A DNA stretch of 64,000 nt from the NCBI GenBank assembly GCA_034670405.1, contig JAXDDX010000123.1, forward strand, positions 1,299,501 to 1,363,500, in the 5' to 3' direction. Below, piece after piece: positions 11,439 through 23,051 of the stretch. The DNA is from Hoplostethus atlanticus. Lineage: Eukaryota; Chordata; Actinopteri; Trachichthyiformes; Trachichthyidae. The notes beneath the pieces are model-generated. The model saw only the letters and a list, made by a program, of their open reading frames with translations, searched no databases and had not been told where the DNA came from. Numbering within the stretch: position 1 is the first letter of the stretch; each line of letters begins with the position of its first letter. Made by a program: the position numbers and the translations under genes.

Positions 11439-11738
11439 CATCTGTTTGATACTGGGATCCCATGTTCACTTTTTTTTAACCAGGTTAAAGCTTTTTTTGT
11501 AGGTGACAAAAGGCTGTTAGTTTTTCACAGTGTGATATGTTGTGTTAATTAACGTTTCTAGTTGCATTCATCCGCCTTGCTAATAAATTAAGTGGGTCTG
11601 ACGATGGGTTGTCAGCAACTCGCTTTGCAAGCACACAGGCTGGATGCTGTCAGGTCTTATCGTGGCGTCGAGGGTATTTATGATGAATTGTGGTTCCTTT
11701 ATAAAATGACGCTCATCGATCTGCTTTACTCGGAACTC
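11439..11738. repeat. Unclassified interspersed repeat, copy 1
   Basis: It is about 300 bp and in the same orientation as the copy at 23051-23348. Like that copy it is preceded by a CA microsatellite (11393-11421, 17 bp away). It interrupts the GATC-rich array. Confidence 0.8.
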
Positions 11739-12442
11739 AGAAACCTTAAAGTTTCTTCAGGGATCCTTAAGGATCCTTCCAAAATCTTAGTTAGCATCTT
11801 CAAGGATCCTGCAGGATGCTTTCACATATTTTCTGATTAAAGAACTAGCAAACACCTTTATAATGAGAAAACGTAGGATAATGGTCTTAGTATCATGCAC
11901 ACAATATTAACACCTATGGATAATAGCTAACTGGAGTTAATTCAAGAAACACTATGTTTTTAGTTGTTAGCCCTTAAAATGTGCATTAAATCATCTCATA
12001 TTCAAATCATTTGTCCATTATTAGTTATTACATTTAAAGTTATAATATATCATATTCATATGCTTCATATGTTATATTCATATCTAACACTGATATTGCA
12101 AGGTAAGTTGCTTAACCACTGCACTGTTGTCTACATAACTGTTTAAAAGTCTTCTCCCAGAACAAGTAGAAAACCATCAATTTCAGAATTTGGGATTTTG
12201 GGATTAGTGCACATGTACAGTGAGATTTCTTCTACATATTTGACCTTGTGTAATTCACGGGATAAACTTATTGGAAAAACGCGGCTATATTGAAATAATT
12301 TAATCACAATCCTTCAATTGAATTGAAGGGTCTGTTAGGTGAAACTAAATTGTAGCTGATGGTATAAACCTGAGTCACCCAATCATCAACAAAGCATGAT
12401 GATCACAATATGTTCAACTCAATGATGTGTATTTAATGAGCA

Positions 12443-12560
12443 GTTACCTTGGTCGAGTGGTTAGGACATACAGCTTATACCTACAAAGTTGGTGGTTAAA
12501 TCCCTTTGATTGTGCAACAATGACAAAGCAGCATTGAACCCTGCCTTGATAATATCTGTG
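12443..12560 (+). repeat. tRNA-like SINE fragment
   Basis: TTGGTCGAGTGGTTAGGACA supplies a polymerase III box A (TGGTCGAGTGG), and GGTTAAATCCC about 34 bp later a degenerate box B. The arrangement resembles a Leu/Ser-type tRNA head, but it cannot fold as an intact tRNA from what I see, so I call it a SINE remnant. Confidence 0.5.
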
Positions 12561-13525
12561 CAAATTAACTCACTGACTCAAGGAACATAAAAAAATTAAA
12601 TATCCTTGATCATCTTCTAAGAGATTCTAAGAGGAAAATTAAATATCTTATGAAGTACTTTACAGATCCCATCAGAATCATTAAAGATCTAATAAAGATC
12701 TTTAAAGATCCTATTAAGAACTCTGAAGTTCCTGACAAGATCATTAAAAGATAATTTTAATATCATTAAAGATCATTTTAATGTTTTTACTGACCGTATT
12801 AAGATCATGCCAAGATCTTTAAGGACCCTACCAGGATCTTTAAAAGATGGTATCCAGATCTTTCGAGAGTCTAACAAGATATTTAAGTTATGTAAGTTAT
12901 GTTATTAAGGTCTTTGAAGATCTGATGAAGATCTTTACAGATCTTATTAAGATCTTTGTGACAGAGAAGCTGTCACTGGCTGTGGGCAGCACTGGGTAGA
13001 GGCACTCCATATACACACTCACATAAACATCAATATATCTAAAGGTCCTATCAAGATCCTGCCAAAATCTTTTAAAATATTTGTAAGAACCATAAAGAAC
13101 CTAAAGAGATCTTTAAAGATCTTTAAGGGTCATATCAAGATCTACCAAGCCAGATTCTAGATCGTAATCAAGAATTTAACCATGGTAACTATGGCTTAAA
13201 ACATTGAGTTTTAGAGTGGTGTTTGAAAATGTGTTCACTATTTAATTCAGAAAACAATTTTGTAGTTTTTGATGAAATGATGAAATGATGTTTTTTAGAG
13301 AGAATATTTTAAAGGAGTTGACACACTAGTAAAAAACTAAATAAAAATTGAAAAATAAATAAAAATACTCTACCCATAAAGTCCATTTCATAATCCTTTA
13401 ACAGCATAAAAGTGCATGGGTAGCAGAGGGTGTGTGTGTGTTTCTCTTCCTTGGAGATTTTGACAAAAGAGAAGCCCTAGATGTAGGCTTAATGAACTGT
13501 GTTTTGTACGTTCTACAGCACTTAC

Positions 13526-13635
13526 CTTGTTCATTTCCTGACACAATCACGTAGAAGATGGTTTGATTGACAGCAGTGGCTGTTACAGTCCCCACTGATG
13601 TTCCAACTGGAGCCAGCTCACTAACTGGAGGAAAC
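13526..13635 (-). CDS. pcdh15: pcdh15 window exon 13: EC10 start
   Basis: This is 110 nt: 1 nt completing Arg, 36 codons, then 1 nt. [20 protein letters not shown] then [16 protein letters not shown] matches human [20 protein letters not shown] and AINQSIVYSIVSGNEE. NQT is a potential glycosylation site, also present in human as NQS. The acceptor is CCATCCAG/G and the donor CAAG/GTAAGT. Together with the previous exon it gives [12 protein letters not shown], as human QEEYR-PPPVSEL. Confidence 0.96.
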
Positions 13636-13944
13636 CTGGATGGACATGGAACAATGAAGAAATCATTTTTGGAAATCATCATTCAATCATCCAAAACTAT
13701 TGATTCATCCTCAAAAATATTGGCTTATATGCATTATATGTACATTTAATGTATTTCCAAAGTGAGATGTCTTTTCATGTCAGCAATCATTCTATCAGAG
13801 TAAATCTAATTTTCTATTTTGTAAATGGATATTTCATTTTGCTAACAAATCTCTCCACATTGACTGTATAAATGTGTAACCCTATTGATCATCATTTCTG
13901 TGAAACCTTTAGAGGACAGTGTGTGACATGCTATGTAAGGCCCA

Positions 13945-14180
13945 TGGAAAGACACTTTTTATTAATATGTATGTATATTTTTGACCCAGCAGATTTGGTC
14001 ACATTTTCAGAAGACCCATAATAAATTCATAAAAACACCAAAATATGTATGTGTATGTATGTGCTCCAATCATTCCATCACAGAACATAAAAAATAAGAG
14101 TTGAAGAAACTCATTGGAAACTCAAGACTGCCATGATGTTCTTTACAAGTGTATGTAAACTTTTGTCCACAAGTGTATGT
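13945..14180 (+). mobile_element. Tc1/mariner terminal fragment
   Basis: CAGCAGATTTGGTCACATTT, ACCCATAATAAATTCATAAA, CTCCAATCATTCCATCACAG and finally TACAAGTGTATGTAAACTTT form, in order, the 3' end of a common fish Tc1-like element. It carries no transposase. The left end is approximate. Confidence 0.75.
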
Positions 14181-16523
14181 ATATATGTTAACATTTGATA
14201 AAAGTGACAGGCTTCCAAGGGTTTTTGAGGACTAAAATAATGCATAATCAAATGAAGTCTTTATAATATGATGCTCTAATCTTATAATTGAACAGTGCTC
14301 TGCTTAAAGTAACATCCAAAGAATAAGTCCCAGGCAACTTCACTTATGTCTCCATGCTCACAGGATAAAATTAACAAACACATAATTGATATTCAATGAA
14401 ACGTGAATTGTTCTGTGAATAGATTGAAGTGTTTTTTTCCCAGTGTAACTGCTAATAACTATGGTTGCCTATCAGGCCTAAGAGTGTGTAATCATATCCA
14501 GCAGATAAGATTGTCATCACTCTCCATACAAATTACAGATGCGAATAGAAGTGAATGCTGTGTGTGTCGGGGAGGGCTGATTTAAGTTGATAATGTCATC
14601 CCACTGAGACATGGTATGTCACCCTTTTGTGATACTGTCAGTGCTCTCTCTCTCATTCTCTTCATCTCTGAGGTGTGTATGTGTGTGTGCATGCGTGGTT
14701 GTATGCCTTCCTTTGCACACTGCAATTTTCATTGAAAGATCCACTATTATTCATATCGGCAGAAAGAAAGCTGTGACAGCATTGTGGGAATAATGCTAAC
14801 ACTATGATCTGTAGCAGTCATATTCTATTATATACACTTCAGTGTGAAAGAGTATTTTGGTGAGAAGACGGTATCTCGGCAGTCCCTGTTAGAAATGTTA
14901 TTGGTAGACCACAGTGTCGATGCTTTTATTCTCGTATTTGCTGACCCTGCAGTTCCCATACATTTTATTACATGAATAATGAAATGATCCTGCAGGTAAG
15001 AACAAACCCACGGTCAGCTTATTATTTTATAGCTGAAATCCCCACTATGAATATACTGAATATGAAGGACTTGAAGAACTTAATTCACACAGGAAAGGAG
15101 AAGCGTTTTGCTCTTAGGAGACACAGGTGTGAGAGACGATAAATGACACAATTTACTGCTGCTCACTGGAGCAAAACCACATACTCAGTAACTCTTTAGA
15201 CAGTTGGCAGGGCAAACATTAAATATAGAAAATGTGTTTCTCTGAAAGTTTCAGAGACAAACAAAGATGCAAACAGTATGTTCTTGAAGGACATCGAGAG
15301 CACAAGAGATGTGCCTATCCATCCCTGAGGCAACAGCAACAGTCTCTGGAGACAAACAACCCCAGAGGACAGTTTGGGTTGGCTATAGTTCTGGAAAAGA
15401 TCTGGCATTATTCTGCGAGACAGCATAGACTATAAATACTAACATCCTGCAGGGGAATATTGTTGAGTATGAGCTACATGGAAATGAGTGAATTCATATT
15501 TTATGGAGCTAACAAAACCTTCCAGTACAAGGCCAATGCTGTCAATGAGATGTGAATGATTCTGTTCTGTTTAACATTAAATGAAGCTTAGCGTAAGTTC
15601 AATCAGGAAGACTAGCTCTCTCCCACTACTCTCTCTTCTATTCAGAACTTATTATCCAATCAGTTTAAAGTTGGAGTCAGTATTATATCATTACTCATCA
15701 TCCAATAACCCAAATCCATGCTTCATACACCTTCTCTGACGCCTACTCTGGGAACCAATCACAAACCGATACGTTCTACTTTAACTCCCTCGGCTGTTTC
15801 CGTATGTTGCTGTCATTTCAATTGCTGCTGTTGTAAGTTCCTCATGCTGCATCAGACCTACGCAATCCCTGCTTATCTATTGTATGACGTGCTGTTTAAT
15901 TATATGCTGTTGCCTTTTGGCATTCACCATGTCAGATTCTAACAATTTCTATATGAGGCCATGACTTGGAAGAGAACCAGGATGTTACCTCTGAATCCAC
16001 GACTTGAAAGAGGAGCTTCCATATGGCTAAAAAAACAGGCTGAGGTCACCCAATTGCAGTTCATTGTGGCTTATGTCTATGAGGCGGACATTCCTGGCTG
16101 AAGAAGCTTCTGCTCCGGCGTGCAATATCTTTACCCCGGCCACAGAGAAGCCAGCTTCCCGAGAAAGCAAGCGAATGAGAAAATCCTCTACATTTGTCCC
16201 CGCGGGCAGCAAAATAAGAGGGGTGCTATTCTGGCACCACTTCTACTCCTCCAGGCCCTTCTCACGCACCTCTGGCTCACTGCTGGGAATCATGCAGTCT
16301 CTCCTCGGTTCCCCGGGCCCAGCGAATCCTTGCCTACAAGCTCCGGAGACCGCCGCCTCATCTCACCAGCTTCATCAAAGGTTTACAGCTCTTCTACCTG
16401 CTACCTTCCTTTCAGCTCTGACAGCACCGACTACCCTCAGAGACGGTACCTCAGTATACTCTAGCCTGCTCTGCCTCTTGGTAGGCCATGTATTCCTCTC
16501 TCCGCTAACATTTCCACCAGGTT

Positions 16524-16548
16524 GGGGGGGGGGGGGGGGGGGGGGGGG
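16524..16548 (+). repeat. Poly-G tract of 25
   Basis: Twenty-five consecutive G, read as C in the pcdh15 transcript, within the CpG-rich block. Long G runs favour quadruplex formation and sequencing slippage, so the true length is uncertain. Confidence 0.9.
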
Positions 16549-16753
16549 TCGCAGACTCTACAGGGGAAAGATATTAATCTTATCAGCATCATGTTGCCTT
16601 CCCCTGTTCGCGACCACAAAGTTACTTCATGCTTCATTAAGATATTACTTTGTTTTAAACTGGTTTTGTTTTGGCTGCCGTTGTTTGAAACACTCACTGC
16701 TTCATTATATGCTGCGTTATAGGTTTCCTGATCACCGGCAAAAAGCCATTTGG

Positions 16754-17015
16754 TGATGCAGGCCCTTCATCAGCCAGCTAGCTAGACGGTCAACTGGCCC
16801 TACATCAGCCATTTGGTGACGCTGGCCCTTCATCAGCCAGCTAGCGAGACGGTCAACTGGCCCTACATCAGCCAGTTGGTGATGCAGGCCCTTCATCAGC
16901 CACCTAGCTAGACGGTCAACTGGCCCTTCATCAGCCAGCTAGCTAGACAGTCAACTGGCCCTTCATCAGCCAGCTAGCTAGACGGTCAACTGGCCCTTCA
17001 TCAGCCAGCTAGTTA
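16754..17015. repeat. Minisatellite with 35-bp and 28-bp unit variants
   Basis: The basic 35-bp unit opens CCCTTCATCAGCCAGCTAGC and closes GACGGTCAACTGG. A shorter 28-bp variant (CCCTACATCAGCCATTTGG then TGATGCAGG) alternates with it in the left half, giving a 63-bp higher-order period twice. Two consecutive plain 35-bp units and a partial one follow. Confidence 0.9.
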
Positions 17016-18107
17016 CGACACTGTCCAGCCTATTCACTCTCATTCATTGTTTTCTTTTCTTATTATCTCAAACTTATCTCAAATGTCAATTTGTGAGGGG
17101 GATCTTCAGCAGCCTCCCTGGCTGCTCTCTGGGCCATCTGCTCTCCCTCTCTCCTTGTGGGCTGCAGATTCCACTTTTTAAATCTGTCATACAATCAGCT
17201 CTCACCTGGCTGATGAGGCTCAGCTGGGGCAAGATGGCCGCCTGGCTGTGGCATGCTGGGGAATGTAGTCCCTTCGCCCACAGTTTTCTGATGGCACATG
17301 CCTCGATCTGCCACAGTATGCAGCTGCTGCTGCTGTCAATTCCTCATGCTGCATCAGACCTACACCCCATCACCTCCCCCCTTCCCCACCACTACCAGCA
17401 TCAAGACTCCCAGAGGGGTTATATCTTCAGCCCGGGAGGTTTTCCTGTCTCCAGCCTGTCCTTGGTGATCTTCACCCTAAAGACGGGTACCGCTTGGCGT
17501 CTACACTAAATGACTGTCTACGCCACATCTCATGTTATTGTCTTCAATAAATCCTTTTGTATTCATAATCCTAGTCTCTCCTGATTTAAATTATTTATAT
17601 GCAGGTTCCCTCTGCCTGCTTTGTTGGGCTGTCACTGGACAATTGCTGTCTCCTCTCCATCAAGAATCATACAGCAATACTACACTAACCAACCTTGAAC
17701 AGCTTGAGCAAGTTAAGGTGCTCTGACTCAGAGTCAGTTACATAAATGTGCCACTCATTGGAGCCAACCATCACACAATGGCTGTCAATGAATGCACGTG
17801 GCTTTACTTTTACCTTACTTGTACCTCACCAATCTTATCTCTGTTCTGGAAACTAATAGTCCAGACATGGATTATTAGTGCTTGGATGTCAATGGCCAGA
17901 TGAGATTGTTTTCAACACACACTAATAACCCTTTTAGTGCTAAGTGGCTCTGGTTGAGACTAAAAGGCTGTTTGGCATTAGCACCAGGTTTCAGGGCATG
18001 AATGCTAGGAGGCAGAGCTGGTCTCTGCCTGAGGGGTGTAAGCTACGGAGAAATACCAAGGGGGTTATGAAGGTGTGTGATGTGTGTAGATTAGTGTAAA
18101 TGTCTAC

Positions 18108-18122
18108 CCGCAGATAGATAGG

Positions 18123-18166
<44 letters not shown>
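18108..18166. repeat. (GATA)n-(GACA)n microsatellite
   Basis: GATA units followed by GACA units over about 59 bp in the largest intron. Confidence 0.95.
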
Positions 18167-19304
18167 TGAGTGAGAGAGAAACAGACAGACGTTGTTCGAG
18201 ACAGAGACAGTCATGCATTGTAGGTACAGCAAATGTGATAGTAGAATGGCAATCAAGACAGCCTCTGGAGTGCAATAATAAGCACTCTATAAGTAGTCAC
18301 TAATTAAGTAGGTGGAGGTATGAGCATGCCAATATGGTGAGAGTTGAGGCTAGCAAGGAAGGTAAATTAGTGGTGTATTGTAAGAGTCAAGCAGTGGGCG
18401 TATTCTAAGAGGCAATTATGCATAGTGCAGACCAATGCACCACTGAGAAGGGCCAAAGACACTTTTCATCCCTTTTATATTCAGATGAGGAAAATCACAT
18501 CCAGGGAGGGGGAGAGAGAGAGAGAGAGAGGAGGGGGAGGCTGCTGACAGGTCTACAGGCAGCAGCAGAGAGTCCTGGTGTCAACATGAGAGAGGGTGAC
18601 TGACACGCCACTGAGAAGTGTGGCACACAGAGGTGTCAGCGAGCACTCCGCCCCAGGGCCAATGGCGGGGTGATGCTGACGAGACATGTCAGGTGCGTAC
18701 AAACCTTGTTGCATGCCACAGGGGCTGCTGTTACCGTGTCGACTCTCTCTCTCTCTGTCTCCTGCCCTCGTTCCTCATGCGTTGCATAACCTAGTGAACA
18801 AGCAGGGGATGGACAGGAGATACAAGGAATGACCTCGCCAACTGCAAGCCACTGCTAAGGTTTGTGTTTCTCTAGTGGATGCATATGCATAGAACTGTAT
18901 AAAGGTCTTGAACAACAGCAAGGTCTGGCATGAGTCAGTTGTGTTCATAAGCAAATGCCACCATAAACAGTCTGCAAATGCTCATTAGTACTGTACATAG
19001 TGCTGCGGCACATCGCTGCCGTACTGCTGATGGTGGTATTATGCTGCACATTTTGTTCAGCAATTAATAGAGCCCATAGTGCCCGGGAGCGCCCGTTCTA
19101 TATTTCCAATCATTTAAAATGCATCAAAAAAGAAAGAAAATCAAATTCTGAACTTTTTATATATACATCAAGTTGTCATCGACTAACCGGAACCGGAAAA
19201 TGTTGGTCACGATGTTGATTTAGAGTTTTTGGGGGTTCAATTTTCCTCTACCTGTCATCCTAAAATTGGCTGGACCGCCTAAGTGTCCACGTTTTTTTTT
19301 TTGC

Positions 19305-19342
19305 ATAATCTGACAGCTTCCACAAGGTAGCTGTCAGATTAT
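19305..19342. repeat. Perfect 14-bp stem-loop
   Basis: ATAATCTGACAGCT and its exact reverse complement AGCTGTCAGATTAT are separated by a 10-nt loop. It lies just after a T11 run. It is too short for a typical microRNA precursor and may be an element terminus. Confidence 0.7.
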
Positions 19343-20928
19343 CCTGTGAAACACATCCTGACACACCATGTATCGTGGAAAGTGACAATGACATTGTCAT
19401 GTTTTTTGACTGAAATCGACTTTACTACATAGCTGGAGAGAGAGAGTTTCCTGGGAGGGAGTGCATCGAAGAGTTTGTCGGGAGGACTGACTGGTTTACG
19501 CAGAGTTTTCAGTTTGACGACTGTTGTTGTCTGATCTTATCAGATTTCTTTATGGGTCTGTGTGAAGTACGGACTGTTTTCTCTTGGATTTTAAAAAGCC
19601 CAGCGTTAGCTAAGACAAGAGGGATGTTTTGTTGACATATTGTCAAAGTTGACACTGAAGGAAGGAAGGCTCTCAAACTGAAACGGAAGTGTTTTTCCCT
19701 TTTAGTTAGACTTATTGCTTAAGTGACTTGAAAAGACCACTTGGTTTTAATTAGTTATTTACAAATTTTCAGAGATATTTAGTGTTTATCAATCAATCAA
19801 TTTAAAAAAAACAAATTTAATGAATTAAATGCATTCTGACAAGCAATACACAATACAATAGTTTTTGAAATACAACTGTTTGAACAAGTAAGAAAAGGCT
19901 CATTTAACTCAGGATTCTCAGTGAACTGCAACAACACTAGATTTCTACTGGGATCTAGAGGGTTAAGAATCAGCCTAATACAATGACTGTTGAGGTGGAT
20001 ATGGTCCTGGGAGTTTGTTTTGTCATCCCAATGTGTTACTTATTTGCTCCTGGCTGGAAGCCAAAGTGAGCTGAGACCCTTCTAACTTTAACTAAATTAC
20101 ACATAAAGAAGGCATTTCAGTCCCGCCACGTACAAGAGCAAACAATATAAGAAAGGTCCCTTTGAAACCAGAGCTCATATTCTCTATTAAGACCACAGTT
20201 CTAAGTGTTTTTGACAGCCACGGCAAAGTCAGTTGAGTCACGCAGCATGATTTACACAGGAAATAGCCTTTTAACCTGAGCCTTATTATAGGTTTTCACA
20301 TTTCATTAGTGTATTTAACACTCAGAGTGACTGAATGGCTTGGCTGAATACTGAATATGTGCATTTTAGAAAATATGAAGGACATCCCAATCCTAGATGT
20401 TTGGACTGAACCAGTGGAATGCTGGTACTGTATATAAGGCAACATTAATTAGCCATGTTGGTACCATCTATAAAGACCATAGGGCGAACTACGTTCAAAA
20501 CTGAAACCACTCAAGCTATTCAGGTCCAATTGCTTTGGAAAATAGTGCAAGGTCTGAGATCCAGGGTATTATACAGCAATTCCATTATGGAAAGAGTCAA
20601 AGTCTCTGCTTAAAAGTACTCAAAAGTACCTTTGTGAAAAACACCCTACAATTGTGTGTGTAACACCCACCCACCTGGGCCACAATGGTGCAGTGGCATA
20701 ATGGTTATTGCAGAATGTGCTGCCTGTCAGAAAGTACAGATTGAAATGCATTAGCACACAATAAAGAATGCATCCACACTGAAACCTGCTCCAAATGGGA
20801 GAGGCATCCTCTGCATGAGATCTGTGTCAGCCACTATAATACAATACACTGCTATTGAAATTCAAACACTTCAGCTATAGGGCACTCTAAGCTGTGACAG
20901 CAGATGGAGTAGAATTGGTGTCTGTCAT

Positions 20929-21180
20929 ACATTACATTACATTACAGTCATTTAGCAGACGCTTTTATCCAAAGCGACTTACAATAAGTGCATTCAACAT
21001 AGGTAGGCAAGAAAACTACTAGTCACCAGAAATCGTAAGTGCATTTCCTTCCTAAACAAGCAACTAAGAGCATAACTAGTGTTAAGGTAAGAGTGCAATA
21101 AGTTAGCAACCTACTATATCTTAAACAAATGAGACAAATAAGAGAATCAAATAAACAAGAGCTAAGACAAATAAGTGTAT
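20929..21180 (+). repeat. Fish dispersed repeat, ATTTAGCAGACGC family, copy 1
   Basis: It starts with ATTAC units and then ATTTAGCAGACGCTTTTATC and CAAAGCGACTTACAATAAGT. The first 100 bp match the copy at 59549. The following sequence to about 21180, containing AACAAATGAGACAAATAAGA, appears to be the body of the same element. Confidence 0.75.
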
Positions 21181-21379
21181 CATACGACTTCTCACTGCAT
21201 TCTGCGGTGGTGTACTGGCACAATGCCTTTGTGTTAGTTTGCATGCACGTATACTGTGAGAGTGCAGAGCAGACTAGTGTGTGTACATTTGTGTGTGTGT
21301 ATTGGTATGTGAAGGTGCATAGTATCTTGACATAAGGAAAAGCATGCCCTACAGTATGGGCCACTGTGTGAGCTGAATG

Positions 21380-21515
21380 CTTTTGTCCTTATTGTGTTCT
21401 TACCTTTTAGTCTAGTTGTTATTTTTCTCACCTTATTCTTCTCTTTTCCATTGTTAAGTGCCTTGGGTACCATGAAAGGCGCTCTTAAATGAAAGTTATT
21501 ATTATTATTATTATG
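21380..21515 (+). repeat. Fish LINE/SINE-type 3' tail ending in (ATT)n
   Basis: GTGCCTTGGGTACCATGAAA then GGCGCTCTTAAATGAAAG and (TTA)n form the typical 3' end of a teleost non-LTR-type repeat. No coding part is present. Confidence 0.6.
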
Positions 21516-22264
21516 TATTTGTGTAAAATATGTTGTATATGTAGAAGTGCAGGCATTTCTGAGATTATGCAGGTATGAAATTGTGCTTTCTATACTTGTT
21601 GCCTTCTGTATGTGTGAGCATTGAACACACAATTCCAGGTGTTTGTGTGTGTGTGTGCATGTTTCTGCCTGTGTATAAATCAGTGTGTATGCTTGTGCAT
21701 GTATGTGTAGGTGTTTTGAGCCACTGTGCAGCCTGTATGGTAAAGAGGTAACTCAGCCTTGCTCTAACTCTGTGAAGCATAACATCATATCACAGTGGAA
21801 CACAGGAGCAAACCTGGCTCTCACACCATCAGCTTATCTCCCATAGCCTGGAAGCAACATACTGGACAAGGGTGGTGAAATCTGTGTTTGTGTGTATGTC
21901 TTCACGTGCGTGTTTGTGTGAGTGACCTGCTCAGAAAACAACTTGATGCAGTTTTCCTTGAGCAGAGTTTTTCTACAGAACACTAGCTAAAGCTACTGCC
22001 CCCTTTTACTACTGTACATTACTATTTATTTCCTCAGGTAGAATCCTTGATAGTGGCAAAATCAAGCCTAATCGCTTAAGCTTTGAGTCAGCATTTCCAC
22101 TAAGATTGTGATTCGGTGCATGAGCATCTACACTATAAAGAGTCTTATTTCAGAAATCAATGTTGTCAGGTAAGCTATATCTGCTTGAGCACTAATGTAA
22201 AAGAGATGAGGTTTCCTTACCAATCTCACTAATTTGCAGAGCTGTGTAATTTTGTCAGCTTGTG

Positions 22265-22345
22265 TAATAATAATAATAATGATACTAATAATGATAAACT
22301 TTATTTATATAGCACTTTTCTTATGCAAAGTACAAAGCGCTTCAC
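22265..22345 (-). repeat. Fish dispersed repeat tail, AATAAT plus TTTATTTATATAGCAC
   Basis: An (AAT)n-like run leads into ACTTTATTTATATAGCACTT and CAAAGCGCTTCAC, a very common teleost repeat terminus. The orientation given assumes that the AAT run is the element's 3' tail. Confidence 0.6.
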
Positions 22346-22863
22346 TATTAAAAAAAATAAAAACACATATGTATACACATAAACATACATAGGGAAAAAA
22401 GATAAGATATTAATTGAAGTCATTTTTAACTGAAGTGAGTTTTCAGTTAAACTCAGATAAACTAAGAGAGTTAGATGAATGTATTTTCATGCAAATTGGT
22501 GCCCTAATCAGTGCTCAACGTTATTTATTACCAATAAAAGTATCATATTATCAGTTTATAAATTCCAGAATATGGAAAAACGAACAATTGGGAAAACGAA
22601 AAAAAATTTAATGATTGAGAAAATATGAAATGTTGGATTCTCATCCACCTATTTCATTGATGGGCTTTTAAGAAAACATAACCAACAGTTACAACTGGAG
22701 GGGAAATTCAGTTCAACATTATACCCTCCTCACCCTCTATAGCTACAGTTGTTTAGAAGACTTGACTGAGTGGCTTGCATGCAACCGTGCTATAGTATTA
22801 ATTAATTTAATTTAACTTAGTTTCTCTCTCTCTGTCTCCGTCCGTCCATCCGTCTCTCACTCT

Positions 22864-22959
22864 CACTCACTCACTCACTCACTCACTCACTCACTCACTC
22901 ACTCACTCACTCACTCACTCACTCACTCACTCACTCACTCACTCACTCACTCACACACT

Positions 22960-23050
<91 letters not shown>
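22864..23050. repeat. Compound (TCAC)n-(CA)n microsatellite
   Basis: About 90 bp of TCAC units pass through a short imperfect junction into about 90 bp of CA. It directly abuts repeat copy 2. Confidence 0.97.

Positions 23051-23051
<1 letters not shown>

Larger units (their letters stand above)
10780..13170. repeat. Degenerate GATC-rich tandem array (about 20-bp period), interrupted
   Basis: Motifs of the form AAGATCTTTAAGGATCCTA recur dozens of times at about 10780-11280, 11755-11830 and 12600-13170. In the best segment (12800-12900) the spacing of successive AGATCTTT motifs is 20 to 23 bp. Each unit is close to self-complementary, so both strands look alike. Copy 1 of the interspersed repeat (11439-11738) and a SINE-like fragment (12443-12560) interrupt the array. 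I do not recognise it as a named satellite. Confidence 0.75.
10023..13525. other. Intron between window exons 13 and 14
   Basis: About 3.5 kb. It is dominated by a degenerate GATC-rich array (10780-13170) that is interrupted by interspersed repeat copy 1 and a tRNA-like SINE fragment. A short TGCAAAAAAGTGAATTG array lies near 10.23-10.30 kb. Confidence 0.75.
15640..17560. repeat. Unidentified CpG-rich composite region, probable mobile-element remains
   Basis: The composition differs from the flanking AT-rich intron. TTCCTCATGCTGCATCAGAC occurs at both about 15.84 kb and 17.34 kb in direct orientation, about 1.5 kb apart. The region also holds the G25 tract and the minisatellite, and a polyadenylation-type AATAAA near 17.54 kb. 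The longest frame (230 codons at 16064-16756, plus strand) runs through the G tract and resembles no protein I know, so I do not call a gene. Confidence 0.35.

Noticed and set aside
12310-12330. Small palindrome CCTTCAATTGAATTGAAGG.
   Set aside because: An 8-bp stem in AT-rich sequence is expected by chance.
12443-12560. Possible functional tRNA gene with A and B boxes.
   Set aside because: Box B is degenerate (GGTTAAATCCC) and a proper acceptor stem was not found; it fits a SINE remnant better.
16064-16756. 230-codon plus-strand frame, the longest in the window.
   Set aside because: It runs through the 25-G tract (poly-Gly), overlaps other frames of similar length, and resembles no known protein.
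19000-19218. 72-codon plus-strand frame beginning with a signal-peptide-like hydrophobic stretch, downstream of a TATA-like TGTATAAAGG.
   Set aside because: It opens with GTG, has no in-frame ATG before the hydrophobic stretch, no visible splice continuation, and no recognised homology.
22864-23050. Possible CRISPR-like array because of regular repeats.
   Set aside because: It is simple TCAC and CA microsatellite without spacers, in a vertebrate genome.
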